Positions 8,863 to 17,137 of a DNA stretch of 64,000 nucleotides are shown here, piece after piece. The stretch is from positions 1 to 64,000 of the forward strand of contig NZ_JAOVAM010000003.1 in the NCBI RefSeq assembly GCF_029850875.1. The letters run 5' to 3'. Source of the DNA: Rothia similimucilaginosa. GTDB taxonomy: Bacteria; Actinomycetota; Actinomycetes; Actinomycetales; Micrococcaceae. The translations under genes and the position numbers were made by a program. The notes under the pieces are model-generated. The model was not told where the DNA came from and made no database searches. It saw only the letters and a list, made by a program, of their open reading frames with translations. Each line of letters starts with the position of its first letter. Position 1 is the first letter of the stretch.

Positions 8863-9747
8863 TTAGTACTGACCCATCTCACGAGCCTGCTGCTGCAGAC
8901 GCGCAATACGCTGATCCATCGGCGGGTGAGTAGAGAGCATATTCTTCAACGAACCGAAGGGATTCGCAATCATCATAGCGCTTGCCGCCTCGGTATTGCG
9001 GTTGTTCGGATCCATCGGATACATGGACACACCGCTCTCCAGCTTGTGCAGCGCCGAGGCCAGAGCCAGCGGGTCGCCGGTCAGACGTGCGCCGTCCTCG
9101 TCGGCGTCAAATTCACGGGTGCGACTAATAGCCATCTGAATGACCTGCGTAGCAATGGGAGCCAGCATGGCAACCACGAACATGGCGAGGGGGTTGGTGC
9201 GTTCACCATCGCGGTTGGATCCACCGAACATCGCCCCAAACGAGAGGAACTGAGCCACAGTACCGATGATAGAGGCGATACCCGCCGCAACGGAGGAGGT
9301 GAGGATATCACGGTTGTACACGTGCATCAGTTCGTGGCCGAGCACGCCGCGCATCTCGCGCTCATCCAGCAGCTGCAGAATACCCTCGGTGCAGCACACC
9401 GCCGCATTCTGCGGGTTACGACCGGTTGCGAACGCATTCGGGGTCATAGTCGGCGCCACGTAGAGGGCAGGCATGGGCTGACCCGCACGGGAGGACAGCT
9501 CCTCCACAATGTCGTAAAGCACCGGAACCTCTTCACGACTAACCGGGTATGCATCCATGGAACGCAGGGCGAGCTTATCGGAATTCCAGTAGGTGTACGC
9601 GACCGAAGCCAAACCGAACAAACCCATAATCCAGATGAAAATGGAGGAGCGGAAGCTCACCGAGAGCAGACCGCCAATGAGCAACATCATGCCCACCATG
9701 GAGCCCATCAGCAGGGCAGTTTTAAATCCATTGTTATGACTGTGCAT
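8863..9747 (-). CDS. htpX: Membrane zinc metalloprotease HtpX (M48B)
   Basis: A 294-residue membrane-bound protease for quality control of membrane proteins. Two hydrophobic segments lie in the first 60 residues (ALLMGSMVGMMLLIGGLL; SSIFIWIMGLFGLASVAY). The zinc motif is HELMH in VLGHELMHVYNRD, and the third ligand Glu sits in SRTREFDADEDGA. The ORF can be extended 35 codons upstream, but ATG 9747 has a near-perfect CAGGAGGAT site, so the shorter form is right. An 87-residue membrane protein lies just upstream in the same direction. Confidence 0.95.
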   Translation of the reverse strand: MHSHNNGFKTALLMGSMVGMMLLIGGLLSVSFRSSIFIWIMGLFGLASVAYTYWNSDKLALRSMDAYPVSREEVPVLYDIVEELSSRAGQPMPALYVAPTMTPNAFATGRNPQNAAVCCTEGILQLLDEREMRGVLGHELMHVYNRDILTSSVAAGIASIIGTVAQFLSFGAMFGGSNRDGERTNPLAMFVVAMLAPIATQVIQMAISRTREFDADEDGARLTGDPLALASALHKLESGVSMYPMDPNNRNTEAASAMMIANPFGSLKNMLSTHPPMDQRIARLQQQAREMGQY

Positions 9748-9878
9748 GGGTATCCTCCTGAGCAAATAGGTCAGCGTGTACTTGACTCTATAGAGTACGT
9801 GTAAGCACCCGCCAGCGCATCTTATGGCACGCGGATTCACCCAGAGCGTCACCGGCGCACCGAACTATGCGGAAGGTG

Positions 9879-10142
9879 TTAGGGAATGGCACCCGGGATA
9901 TTCACCAGGGGCACCTGCTCCATTACCTGAGCCGTAGCAGTCGGGAAAATACCGAGCAGCAGAATCGTGCCGTAAGCACCCAGGAAAAGGGTGAAGAGCA
10001 GACCAAGCATCAGCTGCCCCTCCAGATCAAAACCGGTGGTAGTACTGCGGTATTGACCGTAAATTACGGGGGTCACGATGGGTACACCAAAGAGCAAAAC
10101 CATCAGCAGAATGTAAATGGGATTTGTGAAGTCGTATACCAT
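9879..10142 (-). CDS. Small two- or three-helix membrane protein, unknown function
   Basis: An 87-residue hydrophobic protein. It has a helix at about residues 8-28 (IYILLMVLLFGVPIVTPVIYG), a short polar loop with FDLEGQ, and a second long hydrophobic stretch (LMLGLLFTLFLGAYGTILLLG). ATG 10142 follows a strong AAGGAGGAT. It lies about 130 bp upstream of htpX on the same strand, so joint transcription is possible. I do not recognise a family. Confidence 0.7.
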   Translation of the reverse strand: MVYDFTNPIYILLMVLLFGVPIVTPVIYGQYRSTTTGFDLEGQLMLGLLFTLFLGAYGTILLLGIFPTATAQVMEQVPLVNIPGAIP

Positions 10143-10279
10143 GCCCCTATCCTCCTTGATGGTAATCGCCGGTGCGGGTTACTCTAGGTTCTTTGATTGT
10201 ACGGCATCTTTTTACACCCGAAGCAGAGGGGGGCGGAGGGGCACCACAGAGTGGATGAAAAGGACACTTCACCGGCTTA

Positions 10280-10296
10280 TTATGAGTTTTTCATAA
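10280..10296. promoter_or_regulatory. Operator 1 upstream of furA (palindrome TTATGA-N5-TCATAA)
   Basis: A perfect 6-bp-arm palindrome with a 5-nt centre, AT-rich like Fur/PerR-family boxes. It sits 22 bp centre to centre from a second copy, two helical turns away, just ahead of furA. Confidence 0.75.
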
Positions 10297-10301
10297 GATA
10301 A

Positions 10302-10318
10302 TTATGAATTTCTCATAA
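10302..10318. promoter_or_regulatory. Operator 2 upstream of furA (palindrome TTATGA-N5-TCATAA)
   Basis: It has the same arms as operator 1 with a different 5-nt centre. It ends 8 bp before the putative -10 (TAGACT at 10326), so bound protein would cover the -35 region. Autorepression by FurA is inferred. Confidence 0.75.
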
Positions 10319-10325
10319 TAATGTG

Positions 10326-10331
10326 TAGACT
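10326..10331 (+). promoter_or_regulatory. -10 element for leaderless furA
   Basis: TAGACT lies 7 nt before ATG 10339 and no Shine-Dalgarno is present. Confidence 0.45.
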
Positions 10332-10338
10332 TATACCT

Positions 10339-10926
10339 ATGACCGACGCAAAGACAACCTCCGATACGAAGAAGACCCAGCATCCAGAACACCACAATAC
10401 TGGCTGTGCCCACACCACCGGCCTACCTCTGCTCCCCGCAATGAGCCCCGAACAGCTCGAAGAAGCATGGACCACCGGCCTGCGCGCCAAGGGCCGCCGC
10501 GTCACCAAGCAGCGCCTCGCCGTACTCCATGCAGTACAGGATCACCCGCACTCCACCGCCGACACCATTGTGCAGGCAGTCCGCGAGCGCATCCCCGCCA
10601 TCACTGTTCAGTCGGTCTACGTGATTCTTGCCGATCTGACCGATATCGACCTGTTGCGCAAGTTTGAGCCGCCGGGAACCCCCGCCCTCTACGAAACCCG
10701 AACGGGCGACAACCACCACCACGCCTTCTGCGTACGTTGCGGCAAGGTCGAAGACGTGGACTGTGCGGTCGGTTCCGCGCCTTGCCTGACTCCCAGTAAT
10801 TTTCATGGCATGGCGCTCTTTAGCGCAGATGTACTGTATCGAGGCGTCTGCGCAGGCTGTCAAACTGAGGCAGAAGCAGAACTGGCGAAGAGCCAGATGC
10901 AAGCCGCAGCGAGCGTTCAGCACTAA
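10339..10926 (+). CDS. furA: FurA-type metal-dependent repressor of catalase
   Basis: A 195-residue Fur-family regulator. A His-rich N-terminal extension (HPEHHNTGCAH) precedes the winged helix (GRRVTKQRLAVLHAVQDHPHSTADTI, then TVQSVYVILADL). The dimer domain has DNHHHAFCVRCG and the actinobacterial FurA signature DVDCAVGSAPCL, then a second CxxC (GVCAGC) for structural zinc. The signature is that of mycobacterial FurA, which represses katG; here the next gene is a monofunctional catalase. Two palindromic operators overlap the promoter region. ATG 10339 fits a leaderless mRNA; an ATG six codons upstream is also possible. Confidence 0.92.
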   Translation: MTDAKTTSDTKKTQHPEHHNTGCAHTTGLPLLPAMSPEQLEEAWTTGLRAKGRRVTKQRLAVLHAVQDHPHSTADTIVQAVRERIPAITVQSVYVILADLTDIDLLRKFEPPGTPALYETRTGDNHHHAFCVRCGKVEDVDCAVGSAPCLTPSNFHGMALFSADVLYRGVCAGCQTEAEAELAKSQMQAAASVQH

Positions 10927-11056
10927 CGAACCACATTCCCACACCTTACTCCGGGCGTGAAAACAGCCCCTCGGTGTTCGTTAGTTGCACCCTAAAACAG
11001 GAAGAATGCTCGTCGAAAACCACATAGCATCACCAAAAACACAAGGAGAAGCAAAT

Positions 11057-12547
11057 ATGTATCAGACCCCGCAGAACCCCATTCATCCCGGTTCTTACAC
11101 CACCACGAGCACTGGCACGCCGGTGGCTTCAGATGATCATTCGCTCACCGTGGGCGCCGATGGTCCCATCGTTCTGCACGATGCTTACACTGTTGAAAAG
11201 CTCGCTCAGTTCAACCGTGAGCGTGTGCCCGAGCGTGTGGTGCACGCGAAGGGAACCGGCGCATACGGCTACTTTGAAACCACCGAAGACGTTTCGCAGT
11301 ACACCCGTGCGGCGCTCTTTCAGCCCGGCGTTAAAACCGAGCTGCTGATTCGTTTCTCAACCGTGGCGGGCGAATCCGGCTCCCCCGATACCTGGCGTGA
11401 CCCACGCGGTTTCGCGGTGAAATTCTACACCACCGAAGGCAACTACGACCTGGTAGGCAACAACACTCCTATCTTCTTCATTCGCGATGCCATTAAGTTC
11501 CCCGACTTCATCCACTCGCAGAAGCGTATGCCCGGTTCGGGTCTGCGCGATCACGATATGCAGTGGGATTTCTGGAGCCTCAATCCGGCATCGGCGCACC
11601 AGGTAACCTGGCTGATGGGCGACCGCGGCCTGCCCCGCACCCTGCGCCACATGGACGGCTTCGGCTCTCACACCTACCAGTGGATTAACGCCGAGGGCGA
11701 GCGCTTCTGGGTTAAGTACCACTTCAAGACCGAGCAGGGCAACGAGTTCTTCACCCAGGCTCAGGCCGATGAAATGGCGGGTAAGGATGCTGACTTCCAC
11801 CGCCGCGACCTGCGCGAGGCTATCGAGCGTGGCAACTACCCCGCCTGGACGCTCTATGTGCAGATCATGCCCTATGAGAGCGCGAAGACCTACCGTCTTA
11901 ACCCCTTCGATCTGACGAAGGTGTGGCCGCACTCGGATTACCCGCTGATCAAGGTGGGTCGCATGGTGCTGGATCGCAACCCGCAGAATTTCTTCGCTGA
12001 AATCGAGCAGGCAGCCTTCTCCCCCTCGAATTTTGTGCCCGGTATCGCGGCTTCGCCCGATAAGATGCTGCTCGGTCGTATCTTCTCCTACCCGGATGCT
12101 CATCGCTACCGCATCGGCACCAACTTCGCACAGCTGCCCGTGAACGCACCACACGCAGCGCCGGTGAACAACTATTCGCATGACGGTTCGATGCGTTATA
12201 ACTTCAACGACCCCTCCGTTCCGACCTACGCGCCGAATAGTCTGGGTGGACCGCATGCGGATGCGGAACGCGCTGGCGAAGGTAGCTGGGAGTCTGATGG
12301 CGAGCTGGTACGCACCGCCTACACCCTGCGCCCGGATGATGATGATTTCTCGCAGGCTCGCACCCTCTACGAGGTAACCATGAACGACGAAGAACGCGAA
12401 CGCCTGATCAGCAACATCTCCGGTCACGTAGGCGCTGTTCGTTCCGACGAGATTCGTGAACGCGCGTTCCAATACTGGGATAGCGTTCACCCTGAGCTCG
12501 GTTCTCGCGTTCGCGAGGCCGTGGCAGCCGCCGCATCTGGTTCATAA
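11057..12547 (+). CDS. katA: Monofunctional haem catalase
   Basis: A 496-residue clade-3-size catalase that dismutates hydrogen peroxide. Visible are the distal His in [12 protein letters not shown], the distal Asn in [17 protein letters not shown], and the proximal haem Tyr in [14 protein letters not shown]. The ORF opens 24 codons earlier, but ATG 11057 has AAGGAGAA at ideal spacing. No terminator or separate operator is evident in the 130 bp after furA, so co-transcription with furA and peroxide/iron control is likely. It is closed by the hairpin at 12608-12656. Confidence 0.96.
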   Translation: MYQTPQNPIHPGSYTTTSTGTPVASDDHSLTVGADGPIVLHDAYTVEKLAQFNRERVPERVVHAKGTGAYGYFETTEDVSQYTRAALFQPGVKTELLIRFSTVAGESGSPDTWRDPRGFAVKFYTTEGNYDLVGNNTPIFFIRDAIKFPDFIHSQKRMPGSGLRDHDMQWDFWSLNPASAHQVTWLMGDRGLPRTLRHMDGFGSHTYQWINAEGERFWVKYHFKTEQGNEFFTQAQADEMAGKDADFHRRDLREAIERGNYPAWTLYVQIMPYESAKTYRLNPFDLTKVWPHSDYPLIKVGRMVLDRNPQNFFAEIEQAAFSPSNFVPGIAASPDKMLLGRIFSYPDAHRYRIGTNFAQLPVNAPHAAPVNNYSHDGSMRYNFNDPSVPTYAPNSLGGPHADAERAGEGSWESDGELVRTAYTLRPDDDDFSQARTLYEVTMNDEERERLISNISGHVGAVRSDEIRERAFQYWDSVHPELGSRVREAVAAAASGS

Positions 12548-12607
12548 GATACGGCAGCGTCTGTTCTCCTGTAGATTCGAGAACATGACGCACAGCTAGC
12601 TACTACT

Positions 12608-12656
12608 ATGGGGTCGGTGACTTTCAGTGAGGTTGAGTCACCGGCCCCATATTTTA
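12608..12656 (+). terminator. Rho-independent terminator of katA
   Basis: A 15-bp stem (ATGGGGTCGGTGACT with one wobble) is followed by ATTTT. Confidence 0.85.
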
Positions 12657-12691
12657 AACCCGTTTGCAGGATTACAACCCTCTCCAAACAC

Positions 12692-12744
12692 AAAAATCGC
12701 CCGGAAGAGACAACACCGTGTGGGTGTTTCTTCCGGGCGATTTT
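12692..12744. terminator. Second bidirectional hairpin between katA and the YezG/SseB gene
   Basis: A 16-bp perfect stem AAAATCGCCCGGAAGA and its complement have A and T runs built into the ends. It fits termination of the minus-strand gene ending at 12764. Confidence 0.85.
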
Positions 12745-12763
12745 ACGTGACGGGTTTTACGAA

Positions 12764-14128
12764 CTATGCGGATGCACTAGCACCAGCGGGAGAAGCGCCG
12801 AAGACCGCTTCCTGTCCACGCACAATATCGAGGAGCTCGCGAATCTGCGCCGCGCTCAACACAGTGGAAGGGTTAATTGCGTTCACCTTCACGCTCGGTG
12901 CGCCAATATCCAGGGCGTAACGCAGAATATCCAAGGCATTTGCCGAACGCGCCTCAACATGCGGGTCCAGTGCCGCAATCTCAATGGGCGAGGTGAACAC
13001 CAGTAGGCTCTGCGGGTTGCCATTCTCATCCGGGTCAAACACGAAGGAGGTACCAGACGGGTCGGCCGGGTCAACACCCATCAGCAGCACGGACGCCGGG
13101 GACGCCAGCGAGCCGAGCAGCATCTGCATGTTGTCCTGCACAAGCGCCATTTTTGCACCGTCATTGCGGGGAGAAGTGACAATCCAGTGCACCTGAGCGC
13201 GCTCAATGTAGCACTCATGGTCAGTACCGGGGTCAACCACGATCAAGTCCAGCGCCTCATTGCTGAGGAAGTCAATGAAGACCTTCATCGCCGGTTCACG
13301 CAGAATCAGCTCATCCCCCTCGGATTCCTGACGCACGTAGCTCTTGCCAATGTGCTCGGAGGAGGAGAACACGCACAGCGCCTGCATGCTGGTCTCTGGC
13401 ATCCGAATGACCTGGTGGGTCAGCACCGATTCGGGGCCCATTGCGTCCGTCTCGGAAGGAATCAGCAGGGAACCGGTCGCGTCGAGCAGAACGTCACCAC
13501 CGAGCATTGTACGAACCACGTTAATGAGGGTTCGCTCCTGCACGTCGTTACGGAAGGTTTCCAGAGCGGAGACCAAGTACGGGTTTGGAATCTCATGCTC
13601 GCTCGAAGACAGCGCAGCTACGGCAGAGTGGCGGGCACGGCCCTCCATACGCTCACGAGCCCATGCGGGGACACGCGAAGCATCACGTGGGAACTCAGCC
13701 AAGTGCTCACGCACGTCGGTTGCGGTTAGGGTGCCTTCATTCTTCCAGCTAGCAGGCTCGTCGTCACGGTTGTAGGAGGCACCCACGCTGAACTGCGGGT
13801 TGGGCCAGTCAGTAGCCGCAACCACGATGGAGGCGGTAAACCAGGTGCCGCGGTTACCGTCGTAGGCAGCGCGCTGCAGCTTGCGAACCTCAGCAATAAT
13901 GGGTGATCCATCCTTGAGCGGGCCGATGGTACCGATGAACTCTTCACCGTTGCGGAATTCACGCACGCGCACGAAAATCTGACCTACCAGAGGTTTGACG
14001 TCCAGCACCATTTCGCTCCAGCCGGGGTCAACACTAACGACATCCAGCAGCCAGCTTCCAATGTTGTTCAGCGCGTCCTGGATGCGCGCGGCACGGCTAC
14101 TCGTCTCGGCGAGGCGGGGTTCAGTCAT
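12764..14128 (-). CDS. YezG-like / SseB-domain protein
   Basis: A 454-residue soluble protein. Residues about 1-160 resemble the YezG (DUF600) immunity-like fold: GWSEMVLDVKPL early, RGTWFTASIVV, then a WxxP and a YNRDDEPASW strand pattern. Residues about 190-330 look like an SseB N-terminal domain (LLDATGSLLIPSE, QALCVFSSSEHIG, AMKVFIDFLSNEALDLIVVDPGT), with a second SseB-like unit at 330-450. SseB proteins are otherwise known as secretion or stress-associated binding proteins, so no reaction is assigned. ATG 14128 is used. It is divergent from the DUF6882 protein at 14409. Domain calls are from pattern recognition, moderately sure. Confidence 0.7.
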   Translation of the reverse strand: MTEPRLAETSSRAARIQDALNNIGSWLLDVVSVDPGWSEMVLDVKPLVGQIFVRVREFRNGEEFIGTIGPLKDGSPIIAEVRKLQRAAYDGNRGTWFTASIVVAATDWPNPQFSVGASYNRDDEPASWKNEGTLTATDVREHLAEFPRDASRVPAWARERMEGRARHSAVAALSSSEHEIPNPYLVSALETFRNDVQERTLINVVRTMLGGDVLLDATGSLLIPSETDAMGPESVLTHQVIRMPETSMQALCVFSSSEHIGKSYVRQESEGDELILREPAMKVFIDFLSNEALDLIVVDPGTDHECYIERAQVHWIVTSPRNDGAKMALVQDNMQMLLGSLASPASVLLMGVDPADPSGTSFVFDPDENGNPQSLLVFTSPIEIAALDPHVEARSANALDILRYALDIGAPSVKVNAINPSTVLSAAQIRELLDIVRGQEAVFGASPAGASASA

Positions 14129-14408
14129 AGTTCATATATCCTTGAGTGTGATTACGGCGCGGCTGGAAGCATCCGTGTCCGGTCGTAGTGTCGGCTTACA
14201 GGGTGCCGGAAGAAGCCGTCCCTTCGATTCTAACGAACACGGGCACTCCACGCAGATAGTTTACGCCGGAAGATATATGCTCTACCTCTCCTTCAGAGCT
14301 CTTGGATACGGCTCAATCAGGCACCTTATAGCCCAATACGCCTAAAGCGCACATTAAAACCGGGGATACACGGCATGGTGAACGCTAAAAGGTTGATAAT
14401 CTTGAAGC

Positions 14409-15752
14409 ATGACGAATTCTCTGCAGGACCTTATCGACGCATCGATTTTTATCTCCACCGAGTACCAGGCTCGACTCGCCGAGCTCGTGGGTACCTCCGA
14501 GTGGAATGTGGATTTCACCTCCCAGTCTCTGGATTTTGACTCCACTCCCCCGCTCTCGCTCAAGCCGCATCTACTGGGCACTGAATCTGAGAACCGCGGT
14601 ACTTGGATTTGGTCTTGGCAGCAGCTGGGCTACTTCCCCGACTCCGTTGTTTCTGCCGCTATTCAGGCTCGTGAAACAGGTGAGCGTGACGGCTTGGTTG
14701 AGCTGACCACCGACGAGCTGCCCCTCTCCGAGTCTCTGGCACGCCGTCTGACCCTGGCGACCAAGACCATTAGCGGCCTGTACGCACACTACCCGCTGCC
14801 CGCAGGTGCTGGTGTGCGCGCATGGACCTTGCTAGAGGGCGCTGAGCTGACCCTCGAGGCACCGACCTACAAGGGTATTGGCCGCGTCATTGCTAAGACC
14901 CTGCAGAGCGAAGAGGTACACAACCAGGTTCTGGCGGTGGACTCCTACGCTCAGCAGCGTGGCTTCCACATTGCCTGGGATACCGAAGCAACCGCAGTGC
15001 TGACTGCAACCGACGGCGCCCTGCGCCTGTGGTTCGACGAGGGCCGAATCAGTGGCATCGAGCAGGCTGAACCTCAGGTTGGCCCCGAAGTTCTGGAGCA
15101 GTGCGCAGCCGCTGCCGCACAGCGTCGCGAATCCCTTGCAGCACTTCGGGCCGAGATTGAGCGCGTGGCAGCTGCTGAGGCAGCGGCTCAGAACGCACAG
15201 CGCGAGCAGGAGGCGGCAGAACGCGCCGCTGCACGTGCCGAGGCTGAAGCTGAGCGCGCCGTCGAAATTGCCGAGCACGCACCGGTCGCAGAGACCGAGG
15301 TTGCCGGCGTCGAGAGCACCGAGAACCTCTACCCCGCAGACGATGCTCCCTTCGATCAGGACCCGGCAGAGCACGCAGAGCCCGGCCTGGTTACCGTGGA
15401 GACCCTGCCTGGCGAGTACGAAGCAGAAGAGACCGAGCAGGCTCGCGTCTACACCGACGAATCCATCGGTACCGAGCAGCCCGAGCACAAGACCGTTGAG
15501 GCTTCTGGCGAGTACGTTAATGTTAAGGAGCCGGTCGCAGCTGAACCTGTTGCTGAGCAGCCCGTCGAGGTTGAGCAGGATGCAGCAGAGTATGAGGAGC
15601 AGCACGTGGAGCCCATCCGCAGCTCTGGTGCAACTCCCGACCTGCAGGCAGAGCACGAAGAGGCAGCTCGCCGCGAGCAGGAAGAATCTGCACGCCACAA
15701 GGCAGCGCAGCCCAAGAAGAAGGGCTTCTTCTCCCGCTTCTTCGGCCTCTAA
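14409..15752 (+). CDS. DUF6882-like protein with long acidic tail and amphipathic C-terminus
   Basis: A 447-residue protein. Residues 1-215 look like DUF6882 (DLIDASIFISTEYQARLAELVG, then GTWIWSWQQLGYFP), a fold often found near polymorphic-toxin immunity genes. From about 220 an Ala/Glu/Arg coiled-coil-like stretch runs to 290, then a disordered Glu/Pro/Val region, ending in a basic-hydrophobic peptide KKKGFFSRFFGL. The start lies 8 nt after GATAAT with no clear RBS, so it may be leaderless. The tail peptide could bind membrane; that is inference. Function unknown. Confidence 0.75.
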   Translation: MTNSLQDLIDASIFISTEYQARLAELVGTSEWNVDFTSQSLDFDSTPPLSLKPHLLGTESENRGTWIWSWQQLGYFPDSVVSAAIQARETGERDGLVELTTDELPLSESLARRLTLATKTISGLYAHYPLPAGAGVRAWTLLEGAELTLEAPTYKGIGRVIAKTLQSEEVHNQVLAVDSYAQQRGFHIAWDTEATAVLTATDGALRLWFDEGRISGIEQAEPQVGPEVLEQCAAAAAQRRESLAALRAEIERVAAAEAAAQNAQREQEAAERAAARAEAEAERAVEIAEHAPVAETEVAGVESTENLYPADDAPFDQDPAEHAEPGLVTVETLPGEYEAEETEQARVYTDESIGTEQPEHKTVEASGEYVNVKEPVAAEPVAEQPVEVEQDAAEYEEQHVEPIRSSGATPDLQAEHEEAARREQEESARHKAAQPKKKGFFSRFFGL

Positions 15753-15769
15753 ACCGAATACGCAACATT

Positions 15770-15806
15770 CCTCAGGCGCGGTATCCTCGTGGTACCGCGC
15801 CTGAGG
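15770..15806. terminator. Perfect 14-bp inverted repeat after the DUF6882 gene
   Basis: CCTCAGGCGCGGTA and its exact complement flank a 9-nt loop 18 bp after the stop. No U-tract follows. Confidence 0.65.
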
Positions 15807-15916
15807 CGTGCCCGGCAGGTAGAGTACCCCCAGTGCTATTCAAAGCCCCCGCTGGCGCATCCCGAGGACTAGCATTAGAAGAACGTAACCGAGAACTTAG
15901 TTCAGAAGAAGAAACC

Positions 15917-16888
15917 ATGTCAGAAACACAGAAGCACACCACCCGCAACGGGTTCATCGCCATCATCGGCACCTACATTATTTGGGGTCTGCTCCCCCTG
16001 TATTTTGTGATGATGGCACCGGCAGGCCCTATTAAGATTGTCGTGGCGCGTGTGGTCTTCTCCCTCATCTTCTGCGCCCTGCTGCTACCGATTTTGAGGG
16101 TAACTGCAGACTTCCGCCGTGCGCTACGGGACCGCCGCATCATGCTGGTGCTGACGGCGGCATCATTCCTCATCTGTGCGAACTGGCTTATCTACGTGAT
16201 GGCGACAACCAGCGGCCACACCATTGACGTGTCCCTGGGATATTTCATTAACCCACTGGTCTCCGTGGTGCTGGGCGTCATCTTCCTGCATGAGCGCCTA
16301 CGCCCGGCACAGTGGGTATCTGTGGCGATTTCCTGTATTGCGGTGCTGATCATGAGCCTCATCTATGGCCAGGTGCCGTGGACGGGTCTGGGCGTGGCGT
16401 TCACCTTCGGCATCTACGGTCTGCTGAAGGCGCGCATCGCCCACGATGTCAGCCCCATTATTTCGCTGTCTCTAGAGACTTTCATCCTGGCGCCCTTCGG
16501 CGTTGCCGCCCTCTTGGTGCTCAACGCGCAGGGACAGATGACTCTCCTCAGTGAGGGTCCCGGACACTTCTGGCTTCTCGCCTCCACGGGTGTGGTCACC
16601 GTTGTGCCGCTCATGCTCTTTGCTGCGGCCACCAAAGCTCTTCCGCTTTCCGTCATCGGCATGGTGCAGTACCTGGGCCCGACCATCCAGTTCGTTCTGG
16701 CACTGACCGTTCTGCACGAGCAGATGAGCGCCGATAAGGTGCTGGGTCTGAGCCTCATCTGGGTCGCTCTCGTCATTTTCACTGTGGATGCGTTGCGTGC
16801 CTCCCGTGCCTACCGCGTCTCCGCGCTGTCCGACCCGGAAACCGGCATGATCCCGCTCGTGCAGGCTGAAGACGTACAGAGTAAGTAG
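15917..16888 (+). CDS. rarD: RarD-type EamA/DMT permease
   Basis: A 323-residue drug/metabolite-superfamily permease with ten hydrophobic segments in two EamA repeats. The RarD pattern is clear: GTYIIWGLLPLYF in helix 1, CANWLIYVMATTSGHTIDVSLGYFINPL, LHERL between helices 4 and 5, and ALPLSVIGMVQYLGPT in the second half. The substrate is unknown for the family. ATG 15917 is chosen over a GTG at 15833 because homologous sequence begins just after it and an AGAAGAAG purine tract precedes it. The upstream extension would add 28 polar residues. Confidence 0.88.
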   Translation: MSETQKHTTRNGFIAIIGTYIIWGLLPLYFVMMAPAGPIKIVVARVVFSLIFCALLLPILRVTADFRRALRDRRIMLVLTAASFLICANWLIYVMATTSGHTIDVSLGYFINPLVSVVLGVIFLHERLRPAQWVSVAISCIAVLIMSLIYGQVPWTGLGVAFTFGIYGLLKARIAHDVSPIISLSLETFILAPFGVAALLVLNAQGQMTLLSEGPGHFWLLASTGVVTVVPLMLFAAATKALPLSVIGMVQYLGPTIQFVLALTVLHEQMSADKVLGLSLIWVALVIFTVDALRASRAYRVSALSDPETGMIPLVQAEDVQSK

Positions 16889-16930
16889 CTCTCCCTACCC
16901 CGCGCAAAACGCAGTCCCGCATAAAACACC

Positions 16931-16966
16931 GTGATGCCCCGCAGGCGTTAGCCTGCGGGGCATCAC
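16931..16966. terminator. Perfect 16-bp inverted repeat between convergent rarD and metS
   Basis: GTGATGCCCCGCAGGC and its exact complement flank the tetraloop GTTA. There is no U-tract on the plus side and only a distant GTTTTATG on the minus side. Confidence 0.7.
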
Positions 16967-16985
16967 TGTGTATCGCGTTCACACT

Positions 16986-17129
16986 CTAAAGCTCAGAACC
17001 CTGAGCTTCAGCAGCATCATCGAGAGCATCCAGATCCGGCTGACGGTGCAGGTTCAGCAGAGCCAAACCCAGGCCACCCCAGATAATCAGGATTGCCACA
17101 ATGAGCATCACAATTGCGGAGATAGACAT
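16986..17129 (-). CDS. metS: Small subunit of NSS methionine/alanine importer
   Basis: A 47-residue single-pass membrane protein. One hydrophobic helix (AIVMLIVAILIIWGGLGLALL) is followed by a short polar acidic tail with DLDALDDAAEAQ. It starts 8 bp after the stop of metP on the same strand. A MetS-type small subunit directly after a NSS transporter is known from Corynebacterium glutamicum MetPS, where it is required for uptake. GAGCCCT at close spacing gives a weak RBS, consistent with coupled translation. Confidence 0.88.
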   Translation of the reverse strand: MSISAIVMLIVAILIIWGGLGLALLNLHRQPDLDALDDAAEAQGSEL

Positions 17130-17137
17130 GAGGGCTC

